Below are positions 34,298 through 43,887 of a DNA stretch of 64,000 nucleotides, piece after piece. The position numbers were made by a program, and so were the translations under genes. The number at the start of each line of letters is the position of its first letter. Positions within the stretch are counted from its first letter, which is position 1. The DNA comes from Bradyrhizobium sp. NP1 (GTDB lineage Bacteria; Pseudomonadota; Alphaproteobacteria; Rhizobiales; Xanthobacteraceae), in the NCBI RefSeq assembly GCF_030378205.1, contig NZ_CP127385.1, positions 2,768,001-2,832,000 on the forward strand. The letters are read 5' to 3'. The notes under the pieces were generated by a model. The model searched no databases. It had not been told where the DNA came from and saw only the letters and a list, made by a program, of their open reading frames with translations.

Positions 34298-35491
34298 TTA
34301 GACCAGCGAATGCAAAGCCTTGACCGCGGCCTCGCGGCTCTCCACAGCAACGAATAAATTTACCGAATGCGGCGACAAGACATATTTGTCGACGATTATC
34401 CCGTGTTGCTGCAGAATCTGAACCGCCTTGAACGGCAAGTCTGAAGAAACGCCGCCGAAGCAAGTTAGGCTCACCGAACTCAAGGTCTCACGCTGCTTGC
34501 GTAAGTCTTTGCTGCCTTCCAGCGTGCGCAGCAGAGTGTCGAGCGACTCCGCATCGCAAGTCATCATCAAGCGGGTTTTTCCGGCGGTGAAAGCCGAGGC
34601 AAGGAGTTGCGGCCAAGACAGGCCGTTTTGTTTGAGATGCTGCGCGAACTTTTCAAAGCCCTGATTGAGATCCGCCGAATCGATCTCCACATGCTCGATG
34701 CGAGCCATCGAGTTGACGGCCAGGATTTTTCCGTTTTCCATCCCCGCAACCTCTGTCATCACCTGCGTGCTGTGTTCACGGCCGCCCCATTTTTTTATGA
34801 CCAAGGGCACATTTTGGCTTTGCGCCAGCTCCACGCTGCGAAAATGCAAAACCTTGGCGCCCCAAAAACACATTTCGGACAACGATGCAAAGTCCAGCTG
34901 ACGCAAGGGTTTTGCATTCGCGACGATGCGCGGATCGGCCGAGCAAACGCCGTCGACCTCCTTGATAATCTCACAGCACTCGGCTTTTAGCGCCGCGGCC
35001 ATGGCGACCGCAGTGGTGTCGCTGCCGCCCCGGCCCAGCGTGGTGATTTCTTTGGTAACCGGGTTCACGCCCTGAAAGCCCGCCAAGACCACGACGCGTC
35101 CGCGCTCGAGTTCCTCGCGTACGCGAACGGGCCGCACATCCAAAATGCGCGCGGACGAATGGGAGTCGTCGGTCATCACTCCGGCCTGACTGCCGGTAAA
35201 ACTGATGGCCGGCACGCCGAGATCGGCCAGCGCCATGCTCATCAGAGACATGCTGATGCGCTCGCCGGTCGTGAGCAACATGTCGAGTTCGCGGCGATTG
35301 GGGTGCGGACTTACCTGATAGGCCATCCTAACCAGTTCGTCCGTGGTCTTGCCCATCGCTGAAACGATCGCCACGACACGATGGCCACGGCTGTGCAAAT
35401 CGGCGAGGCTGCTCGCGACCGCGCGGATTTTTGCCGGCGTCTCAAGACAGGCGCCGCCGTATTTTTGCACGATGACGGGATCGTTGCGCAT
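34298..35491 (-). CDS. Aspartate kinase
   Basis: A 397-residue aspartokinase. The amino acid kinase domain starts [17 protein letters not shown] (ATP-binding KYGG in place of the usual KFGG) and has [20 protein letters not shown] and the catalytic [12 protein letters not shown]. Two ACT-like domains fill about residues 255-397. It phosphorylates aspartate, the first step to lysine, methionine and threonine. The sequence differs from the housekeeping rhizobial LysC as I know it (which begins with KFGGTSV), so this looks like an extra, possibly acquired, copy. Its start is only 19 bases from the 167-bp hairpin repeat, so the promoter must lie in or beyond it. Confidence 0.85.
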   Translation of the reverse strand: MRNDPVIVQKYGGACLETPAKIRAVASSLADLHSRGHRVVAIVSAMGKTTDELVRMAYQVSPHPNRRELDMLLTTGERISMSLMSMALADLGVPAISFTGSQAGVMTDDSHSSARILDVRPVRVREELERGRVVVLAGFQGVNPVTKEITTLGRGGSDTTAVAMAAALKAECCEIIKEVDGVCSADPRIVANAKPLRQLDFASLSEMCFWGAKVLHFRSVELAQSQNVPLVIKKWGGREHSTQVMTEVAGMENGKILAVNSMARIEHVEIDSADLNQGFEKFAQHLKQNGLSWPQLLASAFTAGKTRLMMTCDAESLDTLLRTLEGSKDLRKQRETLSSVSLTCFGGVSSDLPFKAVQILQQHGIIVDKYVLSPHSVNLFVAVESREAAVKALHSLV

Positions 35492-35510
35492 TCTGACAAC
35501 GGCCTACATG

Positions 35511-35677
35511 CTAGTGGAGCGGATTTGACGTTCGCTGCTCCTCACCGCGTTTCCTTGATACGAACGTCAAATCCAAAGCTCCACCAGAAACGATAATCTG
35601 CTGGTGGTCCTTTGATTCCAACATTCGCAAAAAGAGCCTGCGGCGACGGGATGCGAATGCTAGAATCGGACCACTGG
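35511..35677. repeat. 167-bp double-hairpin repeat, copy A
   Basis: Two consecutive hairpins. The first pairs 35511-35534 (CTAGTGGAGCGGATTTGACG and on) with 35561-35587; the second pairs 35601-35629 with 35652-35677, each with a three-base bulge (AAA or TTT). A second copy of exactly the same length is at 51841-52007; base changes between copies preserve pairing (C-G to T-A at the GAGC/GCTC pair, G-C to A-T in GACGTTCG/CGAACGTC). It occupies the gap between the aspartate kinase start and the M15 peptidase stop. Probably a MITE-like or structured RNA repeat family. Confidence 0.85.
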
Positions 35678-35702
35678 TGTGGTGGCTCTTTGTCGTCTTG
35701 CG

Positions 35703-36860
35703 TTAGATGGTTCTGACCTTCGACGATCTTGCGGTTCTTGGGCGTTTGGCCACACTGTGATCGTCCCGCGCAGCCGACCGGTTGCGCTTCTTCATATTCG
35801 ACCCTGCGTGTTGAACTTTCGTCCCGCGGTGGTGAGCGGCATATTCCTTGCCGTCGATCGGTGCCACATGCGGCGGATCTCGATCGGAATAGGGTCGGCC
35901 GATTCCAAATTCCGTCCCATGTGCATCGATCCATTTCCAGAGCTTGTCACTGGAATTCCATCGTTCGTCCCGGGTTTCCCCTTTGACACTCACGACATCG
36001 GCCGCAAGCCCGTGGCCATAGCCACCTCGCAAGCTCCCGCCATGGTACGACCTGTTAGTCGCCGCCCTCAGGCCGCTTGCGAGCGATTGACGATAGTCAT
36101 CGCGGAACGCGCTGGTTATGCCAGGTGATAGCCCGGCCTGCTCCGCCGCGCGAAGCGTACGGAAGAGCTTCAGCTTGAAGCTCCGATCCATGCCTCCGAT
36201 CACATAGTCCATCATCGGCATGCCGGCTTTTTCCGCGGCCTTCGGATCCTTCCACGTGAAATCCTCATCGACGAGCTTGGTAAAGCTTCTGGTGACAGTC
36301 ACCATTTTGCCCTTCCTCTTGACCGTCACCTTCCTCTGCTCGGACTCCTTGATGCTGTCCTCCTTGGGCGTCCGTTGGTAGAGCGCCCACAGGTATCGGT
36401 CGATGCAGATGTCCACCGCCAGGCACTCGTCGAGAATTTCGACGGAGCTCACGGCCCTGGGGTCGTTGGGCGCCGGATCAGCAGCGGGTGCTGTCGCCAC
36501 CTGCACGGGCGGCGTTTCGGGCTGCTGCTGCGTCTGCGACGAATCGGTCAACGCCGCGTTGACGATGGATTTCTGCTCGTCGGACGCCGCCGTCGCATCG
36601 GTGACAGTCCTCGTCGCCAATTCGGCAGCGGTCGCCACATCGGCGTTACCGACGGCGGCATTGCCCGTTGCGGTTGCCTGCGGCGCGTCTGCGGGCTCGG
36701 CGTTGGCGGCGAGAGATGGTACGCGGCGGTCCAAGACCGGCGCTGCGGTGTTCTCGATGCCGGCCGAACCGAAGCCGGCGAGCCAGGCGACAACCCAGGC
36801 CGCGCAAACGACCGTCGGGCACAGCACCGCCGCTACTGTCGTAAACCGCCGCGGGTTCAT
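35703..36860 (-). CDS. M15-type D-alanyl-D-alanine carboxypeptidase-like protein, membrane-anchored
   Basis: A 385-residue protein. An N-terminal hydrophobic segment (TTVAAVLCPTVVCAAWVVAW) anchors or exports it, followed by a low-complexity Ala/Thr/Gln stretch to about residue 150 and a C-terminal peptidase domain. Zinc-ligand candidates follow the VanY/M15 pattern: GYGHGLAADVVS (His and Asp) and DRDPPHVAPIDG (His), with TSAFRDDYRQSL upstream. A basic tail (RNRSAARDDHSVAKRPR) ends it. Likely acts on peptidoglycan peptides in the periplasm. Start ATG 36860; an in-frame ATG at 36899 is less likely. Confidence 0.7.
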   Translation of the reverse strand: MNPRRFTTVAAVLCPTVVCAAWVVAWLAGFGSAGIENTAAPVLDRRVPSLAANAEPADAPQATATGNAAVGNADVATAAELATRTVTDATAASDEQKSIVNAALTDSSQTQQQPETPPVQVATAPAADPAPNDPRAVSSVEILDECLAVDICIDRYLWALYQRTPKEDSIKESEQRKVTVKRKGKMVTVTRSFTKLVDEDFTWKDPKAAEKAGMPMMDYVIGGMDRSFKLKLFRTLRAAEQAGLSPGITSAFRDDYRQSLASGLRAATNRSYHGGSLRGGYGHGLAADVVSVKGETRDERWNSSDKLWKWIDAHGTEFGIGRPYSDRDPPHVAPIDGKEYAAHHRGTKVQHAGSNMKKRNRSAARDDHSVAKRPRTARSSKVRTI

Positions 36861-37340
36861 GATCGCAGCCTCCAAAGGCGAGCCAGATTGCAGGGCCAAG
36901 CATGCGACGACGCTGATCTTTTCGGGTTAATGTGCGCGCGCAATGGCGGAAACTACGGATCATCAATTTCTTCGAAGGAGTGTTGCCAAAATGCAACGTT
37001 TCTCTGCGATGGCGCGTGCTGCTCCGTTCGGTGATTTCCGGTCAACCCGACAGCCGACATGTGGACGAACGATGGTTGGTCCGACCAGGCGTTCGCGCTC
37101 GCACCCTCAGCGCTGCGAAAGTCCGATGCTGACGACGTCATCCCGCCTCTGGCGTTGCTCTCGCAACCAGCCGTTCGACCGTTGAGCACAGGCCTGCGTC
37201 CCAGCTCAAACGAAGCGCGTCCAGCGGAAAAAAGTCCACTGGATCAACCAGCCCTTAATCAAGCTCGATTAAATTTCCGATTGGGCATTCGGGGCGTGTG
37301 AGCTGGCTTATTGAGCCAGCGCAAGCACAGGCGCGCAAAA
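36861..37340. other. Gap without a supported gene
   Basis: About 480 bases between the M15 peptidase start and a small hypothetical gene. Short frames cross it on both strands but their predicted products are arginine-rich shadows with no start signal. The only structure I see is the hairpin at 37302-37320 (separate entry). The base composition is somewhat less GC-rich than the surrounding genes. Confidence 0.5.
37302..37320. repeat. Short perfect hairpin before a small gene
   Basis: GCTGGCT and AGCCAGC pair perfectly around TATTG, ending 20 bases before ATG 37341. No U-run follows. It could be a regulatory stem in the leader of the small gene. Confidence 0.45.
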
Positions 37341-37547
37341 ATGGCCTTTGACCCGGAAGAACTAGTGAACCTGACCAATCACGGCACCATGAGATTGCGC
37401 TCAGCGGTGGCGAGAGCAATGACCTTATCCGTCGACGAGCGCAAGAGGGCGACCATTGTCCGAAAGGGCAAGCCGGCGACCTTGAAATACGAGCGGATCA
37501 AGGATCTTGCAGCAGAGTGGGCGAAGCAGCCCGTGGCCTCTGAATGA
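37341..37547 (+). CDS. Small hypothetical protein, 68 residues
   Basis: Starts MAFDPEELVNLTNHGTMRLR and ends KYERIKDLAAEWAKQPVASE; predicted helical, charged, cytoplasmic. The composition is protein-like (acidic N-terminus, basic middle, no Arg/Pro/Ser shadow character) although no strong ribosome site is visible. The frame is open back to 37311. Function unknown. Confidence 0.5.
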   Translation: MAFDPEELVNLTNHGTMRLRSAVARAMTLSVDERKRATIVRKGKPATLKYERIKDLAAEWAKQPVASE

Positions 37548-37684
37548 GTGCCGCGCGCGTCTGACACGGTCCAGGGTTTCCCTTTCAGCCGTGTGGAATC
37601 GCGCACGCCGATAAACAGTGCAACAGCCTCCAGCTCGTGGCCAATCGAGCTTTTTGCAGTCGAGACCTTAAATGAGGTGGTTCG

Positions 37685-37783
37685 ATGCGTGCTGAACCGT
37701 CCGATAACAACTACGATCCTGCGATTTGGGCAATCGCGGTGGCTCTCAGCGGGGCTCTCCTTTATCTCGTTCTGTTCGGCTAA
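37685..37783 (+). CDS. Predicted 32-residue membrane protein
   Basis: ATG 37685 to TAA 37783. The product is MRAEPSDNNYDPAIWAIAVA followed by a hydrophobic run LSGALLYLVLFG, so a soluble N-terminus of about twelve residues and a single membrane helix to the last residue. A purine-rich GAGGTGG lies four bases upstream of ATG, the best ribosome site in this neighbourhood. Small single-helix proteins like this often act as regulators of larger membrane proteins; there is no partner evidence here. Not overlapping any supported gene. Confidence 0.6.
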   Translation: MRAEPSDNNYDPAIWAIAVALSGALLYLVLFG

Positions 37784-37930
37784 AACGTTTCAGGACGTTG
37801 TGTGGGCTCGCGTTGACAGTCGCATCACTCGGTTGTCTGCTCCCACGCCGACCTTGTCAGGCCAGATTGGCCTTGGCAGTTCGAGTTTGCCGTTAGCGTT
37901 TCCCATTTGCTTCTCTGTATTGAGGTCGCA

Positions 37931-38575
37931 ATGCGAACGGCTGAGGATTTCAACAGCTACTATGCAACGCCTGATCCCTGGCACATTTCGCGCGCGAGAT
38001 TCAGGGACAGGGTGTTGCGCCGATGCCTTAACCGCTTCGTTCGCGGCAAATTGGTCCTGGAGCTTGGCTGCGGCGAAGGTCACCTGACCGAAGCGGTTTT
38101 CTACAAGGCGCGATCCGTGGTTGGCGTCGACATCAGTGATGTCGCGATTGGTCGCGCCAGATCGCTAAATCTGCCTAATGCCAGATTTGAGAATGCTGAT
38201 CTTTTGCAAATTTCCTTCAACGGCTACGACGTGATAGCCGCGATCGAATGCATCCAGTATTTGTCTCACCAGGAACAGGGTGCGTTTTTAGAGAAGGTTG
38301 CCAGAGAACACGCTGGCAAGATCCTTTTGCTTTCGGGTCCGATTGTCGACTACCAGAGACACTTCAGTCACAGGCGATTGATGCTCGAGTTCAAGACTCT
38401 CGGTTTCGCTCTCGTCACGTCTCGTAACCTGTCCGTCCTTTGGTACACGCGTTCATTGAGAATCGTCGCCGAAATCATCAAGTTGCCACTCGGTTACGTT
38501 CTGCTTGATTGGCTACCTGAGTGGATGATCTACCAAAGACTATACGTACTTCGAGCCCCCAAACGTGACGGTTGA
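37931..38575 (+). CDS. SAM-dependent methyltransferase, NodS-like
   Basis: A 214-residue methyltransferase. The start FNSYYATPDPWHISRARFRDRVL fits the NodS-type family (DPW motif), with motif I LVLELGCGEGHLTEAV for SAM binding and VVGVDISDVAIGRA after it. NodS N-methylates chitooligosaccharide Nod factor precursors, but this is a wider family and no nod genes are nearby. The codons are less GC-biased than core genes in the window, which suggests transfer. ATG 37931 is used; earlier frame adds eight residues. The 165-base gap after it (38576-38740) holds nothing I can support. Confidence 0.75.
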   Translation: MRTAEDFNSYYATPDPWHISRARFRDRVLRRCLNRFVRGKLVLELGCGEGHLTEAVFYKARSVVGVDISDVAIGRARSLNLPNARFENADLLQISFNGYDVIAAIECIQYLSHQEQGAFLEKVAREHAGKILLLSGPIVDYQRHFSHRRLMLEFKTLGFALVTSRNLSVLWYTRSLRIVAEIIKLPLGYVLLDWLPEWMIYQRLYVLRAPKRDG

Positions 38576-38740
38576 GGGGGCTCATCCAGCAAGATCATTG
38601 AGCGGGGCATATCGGTCGCTGCTGCTGCCCAGAGTGTTGGAGAGCCCGGCGATCAACACGACGCATCCCATCTGCGCCCCGATGCTTCCCTGGCCGCTCT
38701 CGGGGCTGGGCGGTCGGTGATCGATTGATGAGTCGAGGCC

Positions 38741-40507
38741 CTAGCTCGCGATGCGTTCGGCTTCGCCGGCGCGCAGGCCCTGGAAGAATTTTTCGACCTC
38801 GTGCGACAGCGTTTCCGCGGTCGAGGTCAGTTCGCTGGAGGCCGACAGCACGGAGGCGGCGGCGCTGTTGGTCTCGCCGATCGAGTCGCGCAGCGAAGTG
38901 ATGTTGGCGACCAGCGTGCTGTTGCCCTGCGCCGCCGATTGCGCGTTCGCGGAAATTTCGCGCGTCGCCGTATCCTGCTGTCCCACTGCGCTTGCAATGA
39001 TCGACGTCACGTCGTTGATCTCGCCGACCGCCTTGCCGATCTCCCGCACCGCATCGACCGCGTTGCGGGTCGACGTCTGGATCAGGCCGACGTTCTGGCC
39101 GATCTCGGCGGTAGCCTTGGCAGTCTGCTCGGCGAGCGCCTTTACCTCGTGCGCCACCACGGCGAAGCCGCGGCCGGCGTCGCCGGCACGCGCGGCCTCG
39201 ATCGTCGCGTTGAGCGCAAGCAGGTTGGTCTGCTCGGCGATGGCCTGGATCAGGCCGAGGACGCCGTCGATCCGCTGGGTCGCCGCTGCGAGACCCTCGA
39301 TCTCGTTGATCGACTTTTCAGTGCGCTGCCCGGTCTGCTCGACGGCGGCCGCGGATTGATTGACCTGCCGGCCGATCTCCTGCACGGAAGCGGAGAGCTC
39401 CTCGGCCGCACCGGCCACCGCCGCGACGTTGCTCGCGGCCTGCTCGGTGGCGCCGGCTGCCGCAACCGCGCGTCCGTTGGCGTCGGAGGCGACGCGGGTG
39501 ATGGTTTCCGCCGTTTGCCGCATCATCGACGCGTTGTTCTTCACCGCGCGCAGCATCGCGCCGATTGCGGCGCGGAATTCCTCGACCGACGCCTCGATCC
39601 GGCGGGTCCGCTCGCTGCGCGCCGTCGATTCCTCGGAAACCTGCTGGTTGAGCTTGCGATTGCGCTCCATCGCCTCCTGGAAGATCCGGATCGCCCGCGC
39701 CAGCGCGCCGATCTCGTCCGGCCGCTCGACATGAGGAACTTCGACCGCCTCGGCGCCGGCGGCGACCTGCCTGATCGTCGAGGTGATCGCCGAAAGGGGG
39801 CGCGCAATGGAGCGGTAGATGATGAAGACGCCGACGCCCACCAGCACCAGCGCCAGCGCGCCGAGCGCGGTGAGGACGTAGGCAAGCTGGCGATTGGACT
39901 CGGTCTGCTCGGCAATGCGCTTGCCGCGCTCGGCATAGACCTTGGAAAGGGCCTCGAGATCCTTGTTCAAGGCCGAACGAACCGTGCGGTTCGCATCATT
40001 GTCGCCCCATTCCCGACCGGCGGCCGGGCTGATCTCGTTGGCGCGGCGGACCAGCTCCTTGCGAAATTCGACGAACTGCTCGATGCGCTTCTTGAAGTTG
40101 TTGAACTGCTCGGCGTCGTCGGCGCGGACGATATCCTGCCACTTGCGCACCACGCCCAGGATCTGGTCGTTGAACCTGAGCAGGCCCTCGCCGTATTTCT
40201 TCACGACCGCGGGATCGCTCGACATGTAGACGCCGCGGGATTCCATCACCACCGCATAGACGAGCGAATTGACGCGCTCGACATTGAGCGCCGCCTGGTC
40301 GGAAATCTCGATGGATTGGGTCAGCTCCGTGGCGCGGCGCGTGTTGTAGTCGGACAGGACCGTGATCGCCGCCGTCAACAGCGCAAACAGCGCGAAGATC
40401 GAATAGAGGCGGCCGGCGAGTGACAGCCTCGCGGCGAACGAGCGAGGGGCCTCGGAAGCGGTCGAAGGGGGCGTCTGCGAGGTCATGGGTCGGGTCACAG
40501 CGGTCAT
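38741..40507 (-). CDS. Methyl-accepting chemotaxis protein
   Basis: A 588-residue chemoreceptor. There is a membrane segment near residues 31-48, a periplasmic helical sensor, a second membrane segment ([20 protein letters not shown]) near 210-235, a HAMP domain ([16 protein letters not shown]) and a signalling domain with the hairpin tip [19 protein letters not shown]. The tip binds CheA and CheW. ATG 40507 or 40486 are both possible. It lies alone, divergent from eutB. The 268-base gap 40508-40775 before eutB shows no gene or clear element. Confidence 0.92.
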   Translation of the reverse strand: MTAVTRPMTSQTPPSTASEAPRSFAARLSLAGRLYSIFALFALLTAAITVLSDYNTRRATELTQSIEISDQAALNVERVNSLVYAVVMESRGVYMSSDPAVVKKYGEGLLRFNDQILGVVRKWQDIVRADDAEQFNNFKKRIEQFVEFRKELVRRANEISPAAGREWGDNDANRTVRSALNKDLEALSKVYAERGKRIAEQTESNRQLAYVLTALGALALVLVGVGVFIIYRSIARPLSAITSTIRQVAAGAEAVEVPHVERPDEIGALARAIRIFQEAMERNRKLNQQVSEESTARSERTRRIEASVEEFRAAIGAMLRAVKNNASMMRQTAETITRVASDANGRAVAAAGATEQAASNVAAVAGAAEELSASVQEIGRQVNQSAAAVEQTGQRTEKSINEIEGLAAATQRIDGVLGLIQAIAEQTNLLALNATIEAARAGDAGRGFAVVAHEVKALAEQTAKATAEIGQNVGLIQTSTRNAVDAVREIGKAVGEINDVTSIIASAVGQQDTATREISANAQSAAQGNSTLVANITSLRDSIGETNSAAASVLSASSELTSTAETLSHEVEKFFQGLRAGEAERIAS

Positions 40508-40775
40508 TAGGGCGGGTGGCCGGTCAGCCGTGTCTGATCGTCTCTGGTCAATCTAGTTGAAAAACCTTAACGTGTGGTATGCCAGTAAGATTGCGATATC
40601 TCGAAGATAAATCAGTATCTTACACGGGTGGTTTGGAGCTGTTGGCGCCGGAGAGCGGGTCCGCTCGCCCTGCGGTTGAGGTCCATCGGCCGCGATTGGC
40701 GGTCATGTCGACAGTGCTAATCTGTCGCGCAAGGTCGATCGGCAAGCTGACCATCGATCTGTCGGGAGCCGCCAT

Positions 40776-42158
40776 TTGGCCTATCGTCATACCATCGACG
40801 CGACCGCCTATATCTTCGAGGATCTGCGCGACCTGCTCGCCAAGGCGACACCGCCGCGCTCCGGCGATCGTCTCGCCGGAATTGCCGCTGACAGTGCCGA
40901 GCAGATGGTGGCCGCGCGCATGGCGCTGGCCGATCTTCCGCTCCAGCGGTTTCTCAGCGAGGCCGTGATTCCGTATGAGACGGATGAGGTTACCCGCCTG
41001 ATCCTCGACAGCCACGACGCGGCAGGCTTTGCTCCGATCGCGTCGCTGACGGTCGGCGGCTTCCGCGACTGGCTGCTGTCGGATGCGGCGACGACGGAAA
41101 CGCTTCGCTCGGTCTCGCGCGCCATCACCCCGGAAATGGCGGCCGCGGTCTCAAAACTGATGCGCAACCAGGATCTGATCCTGGTGGCGCGCAAATGCGA
41201 GGTGAGGTCGGCATTTCGCAACACCATCGGCCTGCGTGGCCGGATGAGCGTCCGCCTGCAGCCGAACCATCCCTTCGACGACGCCAGAGGCATCACCGCC
41301 TCGATCCTCGACGGTCTCTTGCTGGGCTCGGGTGATGCCTGCATCGGCATCAATCCGGCGAGCGACGATCCTGCCGTGATCGGCCGTTTGCTGCGCCTTC
41401 TCGACGACATCATCGCCCGCCTGCAGATCCCGACCCAGGGCTGCGTCCTGACCCATGTCACGACGACGCTCGGCCTGATCGCGCAGGGCGCCCCGGTCGA
41501 TCTGGTTTTCCAGTCGGTCGCCGGCACCGAGGCCGCCAACCGCAGCTTCGGCGTCGATCTCGCGCTGCTCGGCCAGGCCCGTGACGCCGGCCTGTCGCTC
41601 GGCCGCGGAACGGTGGGGAACAACGTGATGTATTTCGAGACGGGGCAGGGGTCGGCGCTGTCGGCCAATGCCCATCACGGCGTCGACCAGCAGACCTGCG
41701 AGGCGCGGGCCTACGCGGTGGCGCGGGCCTTCGATCCGTTGCTGGTCAACAGCGTGGTCGGCTTCATCGGCCCGGAATACCTTTATGACGGCAAGGAGAT
41801 CATCCGCGCCGGGCTGGAAGATCACTTTTGCGGCAAGCTGCTCGGCCTGCCAATCGGGATCGACGTCTGCTACACTAACCACGCGGAGGCCGACCAGGAC
41901 GACATGGACAACCTCCTGACACTGCTTGCGGCGGCCGGTGTCACCTTTATCATGGGAGTGCCGGGCGCTGATGACGTGATGCTGAACTATCAGTCGACGT
42001 CGTTCCACGATGCGCTCTATCTGCGCGACCTGTTCGGGCTGAAGCGCGCGCCCGAGTTCGACGACTGGCTGGTGCGTGCTGGACTTGCCGGTGCCGACTT
42101 TCGCCTTGCGGGCCCAGCGGGGCAGCTACCCGATTTTGCCTCCCGCCTGATCGCATGA
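40776..42158 (+). CDS. eutB: Ethanolamine ammonia-lyase large subunit
   Basis: A 460-residue EutB. Recognisable stretches are RNTIGLRGRMSVRLQPNHPF, GINPASDDPAVIGRLL, QGAPVDLVFQSVAGTEAAN and GVPGADDVMLNYQSTSFHD. With EutC it forms the adenosylcobalamin-dependent lyase that converts ethanolamine to acetaldehyde and ammonia. The start is TTG 40776 (MAYRHTIDA). No microcompartment shell genes, eutA reactivase or aldehyde dehydrogenase are adjacent. EutC is separated from it by hpnP. Confidence 0.93.
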   Translation: MAYRHTIDATAYIFEDLRDLLAKATPPRSGDRLAGIAADSAEQMVAARMALADLPLQRFLSEAVIPYETDEVTRLILDSHDAAGFAPIASLTVGGFRDWLLSDAATTETLRSVSRAITPEMAAAVSKLMRNQDLILVARKCEVRSAFRNTIGLRGRMSVRLQPNHPFDDARGITASILDGLLLGSGDACIGINPASDDPAVIGRLLRLLDDIIARLQIPTQGCVLTHVTTTLGLIAQGAPVDLVFQSVAGTEAANRSFGVDLALLGQARDAGLSLGRGTVGNNVMYFETGQGSALSANAHHGVDQQTCEARAYAVARAFDPLLVNSVVGFIGPEYLYDGKEIIRAGLEDHFCGKLLGLPIGIDVCYTNHAEADQDDMDNLLTLLAAAGVTFIMGVPGADDVMLNYQSTSFHDALYLRDLFGLKRAPEFDDWLVRAGLAGADFRLAGPAGQLPDFASRLIA

Positions 42159-42232
42159 GCTATTCCAGCGGCGGCGGCCGATCTCGTGCGCTGCAACTGG
42201 CAAGTTTTACGACATGAAGCGACGCCACAATG

Positions 42233-42261
42233 TTGAGGAAATTCTGGCCCAGCCTTATCTT
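42233..42261 (+). promoter_or_regulatory. Candidate sigma-70-type promoter for hpnP
   Basis: TTGAGG and TATCTT are 17 bases apart, the -10 ending 35 bases before the hpnP ATG. It falls in the 138-base gap after eutB, so hpnP-eutC could be transcribed separately from eutB. The match is moderate; I see no GGAAC-N16-CGTT motif here. Confidence 0.3.
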
Positions 42262-42296
42262 GTGCTGAATTTACAGTGTCTTGCCGAGGAAGTTTG

Positions 42297-43883
42297 ATGC
42301 GAGCTGAGGGTACCGGTACGACCAGGCGCATCCTCTGTGTTTTCCCGCGCTATACGTCTGCTTTCGGCACGTTCGAATACGCCTATCCCCTGACCGATGG
42401 CGTGCAGGCTTTCATGCCGCCGCAGGGGTTGCTCCTGATCGCGGCCTATCTCCCCGAAAACTGGCCGGTCCGCTTCGTCGACGAGAATATCCGCCCCGCG
42501 ACGAAAGAAGACTTCGAATGGGCGGAAGCCGTGTTCGTCAGCGGCATGCACATCCAGCGCCAGCAGATGAACGACATCTGCCGCCGCGCCCACGCCTTCG
42601 ACCTGGCGGTCGCGATCGGCGGGCCGTCGGTCAGTGCCTGCCCTGACTACTATCCCACCTTCGACTACCTCCATGTCGGCGAACTCGGCGACGCCACCAA
42701 CGAACTGATCGCGCGGATCGCCCGCGATCCGTCGCGGCCCGAGCAGCAGGTGGTGCTGAAAACCGCCGATCGCGTCGCGATGACGGATTTTCCGCTTCCC
42801 GCCTACGAGCTTGCCGAGCTCAAGCGGTATTTCCTCGGCAGCATCCAGTATTCGAGCGGCTGTCCCTATCAGTGCGAGTTCTGCGACATCCCGGGCCTCT
42901 ACGGCCGCAACCCGCGCCTGAAGTCCCCGCAGCAGATCATCGCCGAGATCGAAAAGCTGCGCGCATGCGGCATGACGGACACCATCTATTTCGTCGACGA
43001 CAATTTCATCGGCAACCGCAAGGCGGCGATGGACCTGCTGCCGCATTTGATCGAATGGCAGAAGCAGACCGGCTACACGATGCGATTCGCCTGCGAGGCG
43101 ACGCTCAACATCGCCAAGCGGCCGGAGATCCTGGAGAAGATGCGCGAGGCGTTCTTCGTCACGATCTTCTGCGGCATCGAGACGCCGGACCCCGACGCGC
43201 TCCATGCGATGCACAAGGACCACAACATGATGGTCCCGATCCTGGAAGGGGTTGAGACCATCAATTCCTACGGCATGGAAGTCGTCTCCGGCATCATCAT
43301 GGGGCTCGACACCGACAAGCCGGAAACCGACAAGGCGCTGTTGTCCTTCGTCGACCAGTCCCGGATTCCGCTGCTGACGATCAACCTGCTGCAGGCGCTG
43401 CCCAAGACCCCGCTATGGGACCGGCTGGAACGCGAGAACCGGCTCAATCATGACGAGGGTCGCGATTCCAACGTCGAGTTCCTGCTGCCTTACGATCAGG
43501 TGGTCCGTTCCTGGCGCCAATGCATGGAAGCGGCCTATCAGCCGGAGAAGCTGTACGCCCGCTACCAGCACCAGGTCGACTACACCTATGCCAAACGGTT
43601 GCAGGTGCCCGTCAGTCCGGAGCGCAAGAGCTGGGTCAACGTCAAGCGCGGGCTGATCATGCTGCGCAACATCTTCTGGAAGGTCGGCGTGCTCGGCGAT
43701 TATCGCAGGGTGTTCTGGAAATTCGCGCTCGGTCGGCTGCGGCGCGGCGATATCGAGGGGTTGATCTCCTGCTCCATGATCGCCCATCACCTCATCATGT
43801 TCGCGCGTGCGGCCTCGACCGGAAAGCAGAACGCCTCGAACTACTCGGTGCGGCTGCGCGAGGCCTCTGTTCCCGCCGAGTAG
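42297..43883 (+). CDS. hpnP: Hopanoid C-2 methylase (B12-binding radical SAM protein)
   Basis: A 528-residue protein with an N-terminal B12-binding domain (residues 10-150, with [24 protein letters not shown]), a radical SAM core with the iron-sulfur cysteines C189, C193 and C196 ([15 protein letters not shown]), and a C-terminal DUF4070-type region. Opening [20 protein letters not shown] matches HpnP as I know it from Rhodopseudomonas. It adds a methyl group to C-2 of hopanoids, giving 2-methylhopanoids. GAGGAAG lies four bases before ATG 42297. Four bases separate its stop from eutC. Confidence 0.92.
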   Translation: MRAEGTGTTRRILCVFPRYTSAFGTFEYAYPLTDGVQAFMPPQGLLLIAAYLPENWPVRFVDENIRPATKEDFEWAEAVFVSGMHIQRQQMNDICRRAHAFDLAVAIGGPSVSACPDYYPTFDYLHVGELGDATNELIARIARDPSRPEQQVVLKTADRVAMTDFPLPAYELAELKRYFLGSIQYSSGCPYQCEFCDIPGLYGRNPRLKSPQQIIAEIEKLRACGMTDTIYFVDDNFIGNRKAAMDLLPHLIEWQKQTGYTMRFACEATLNIAKRPEILEKMREAFFVTIFCGIETPDPDALHAMHKDHNMMVPILEGVETINSYGMEVVSGIIMGLDTDKPETDKALLSFVDQSRIPLLTINLLQALPKTPLWDRLERENRLNHDEGRDSNVEFLLPYDQVVRSWRQCMEAAYQPEKLYARYQHQVDYTYAKRLQVPVSPERKSWVNVKRGLIMLRNIFWKVGVLGDYRRVFWKFALGRLRRGDIEGLISCSMIAHHLIMFARAASTGKQNASNYSVRLREASVPAE

Positions 43884-43887
43884 GGCC

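Noticed and set aside
37931-38575. A nodulation gene cluster (nodS, nodU)
   Set aside because: The methyltransferase and the carbamoyltransferase are far apart, on opposite strands, and no nodABC or nod box is seen.
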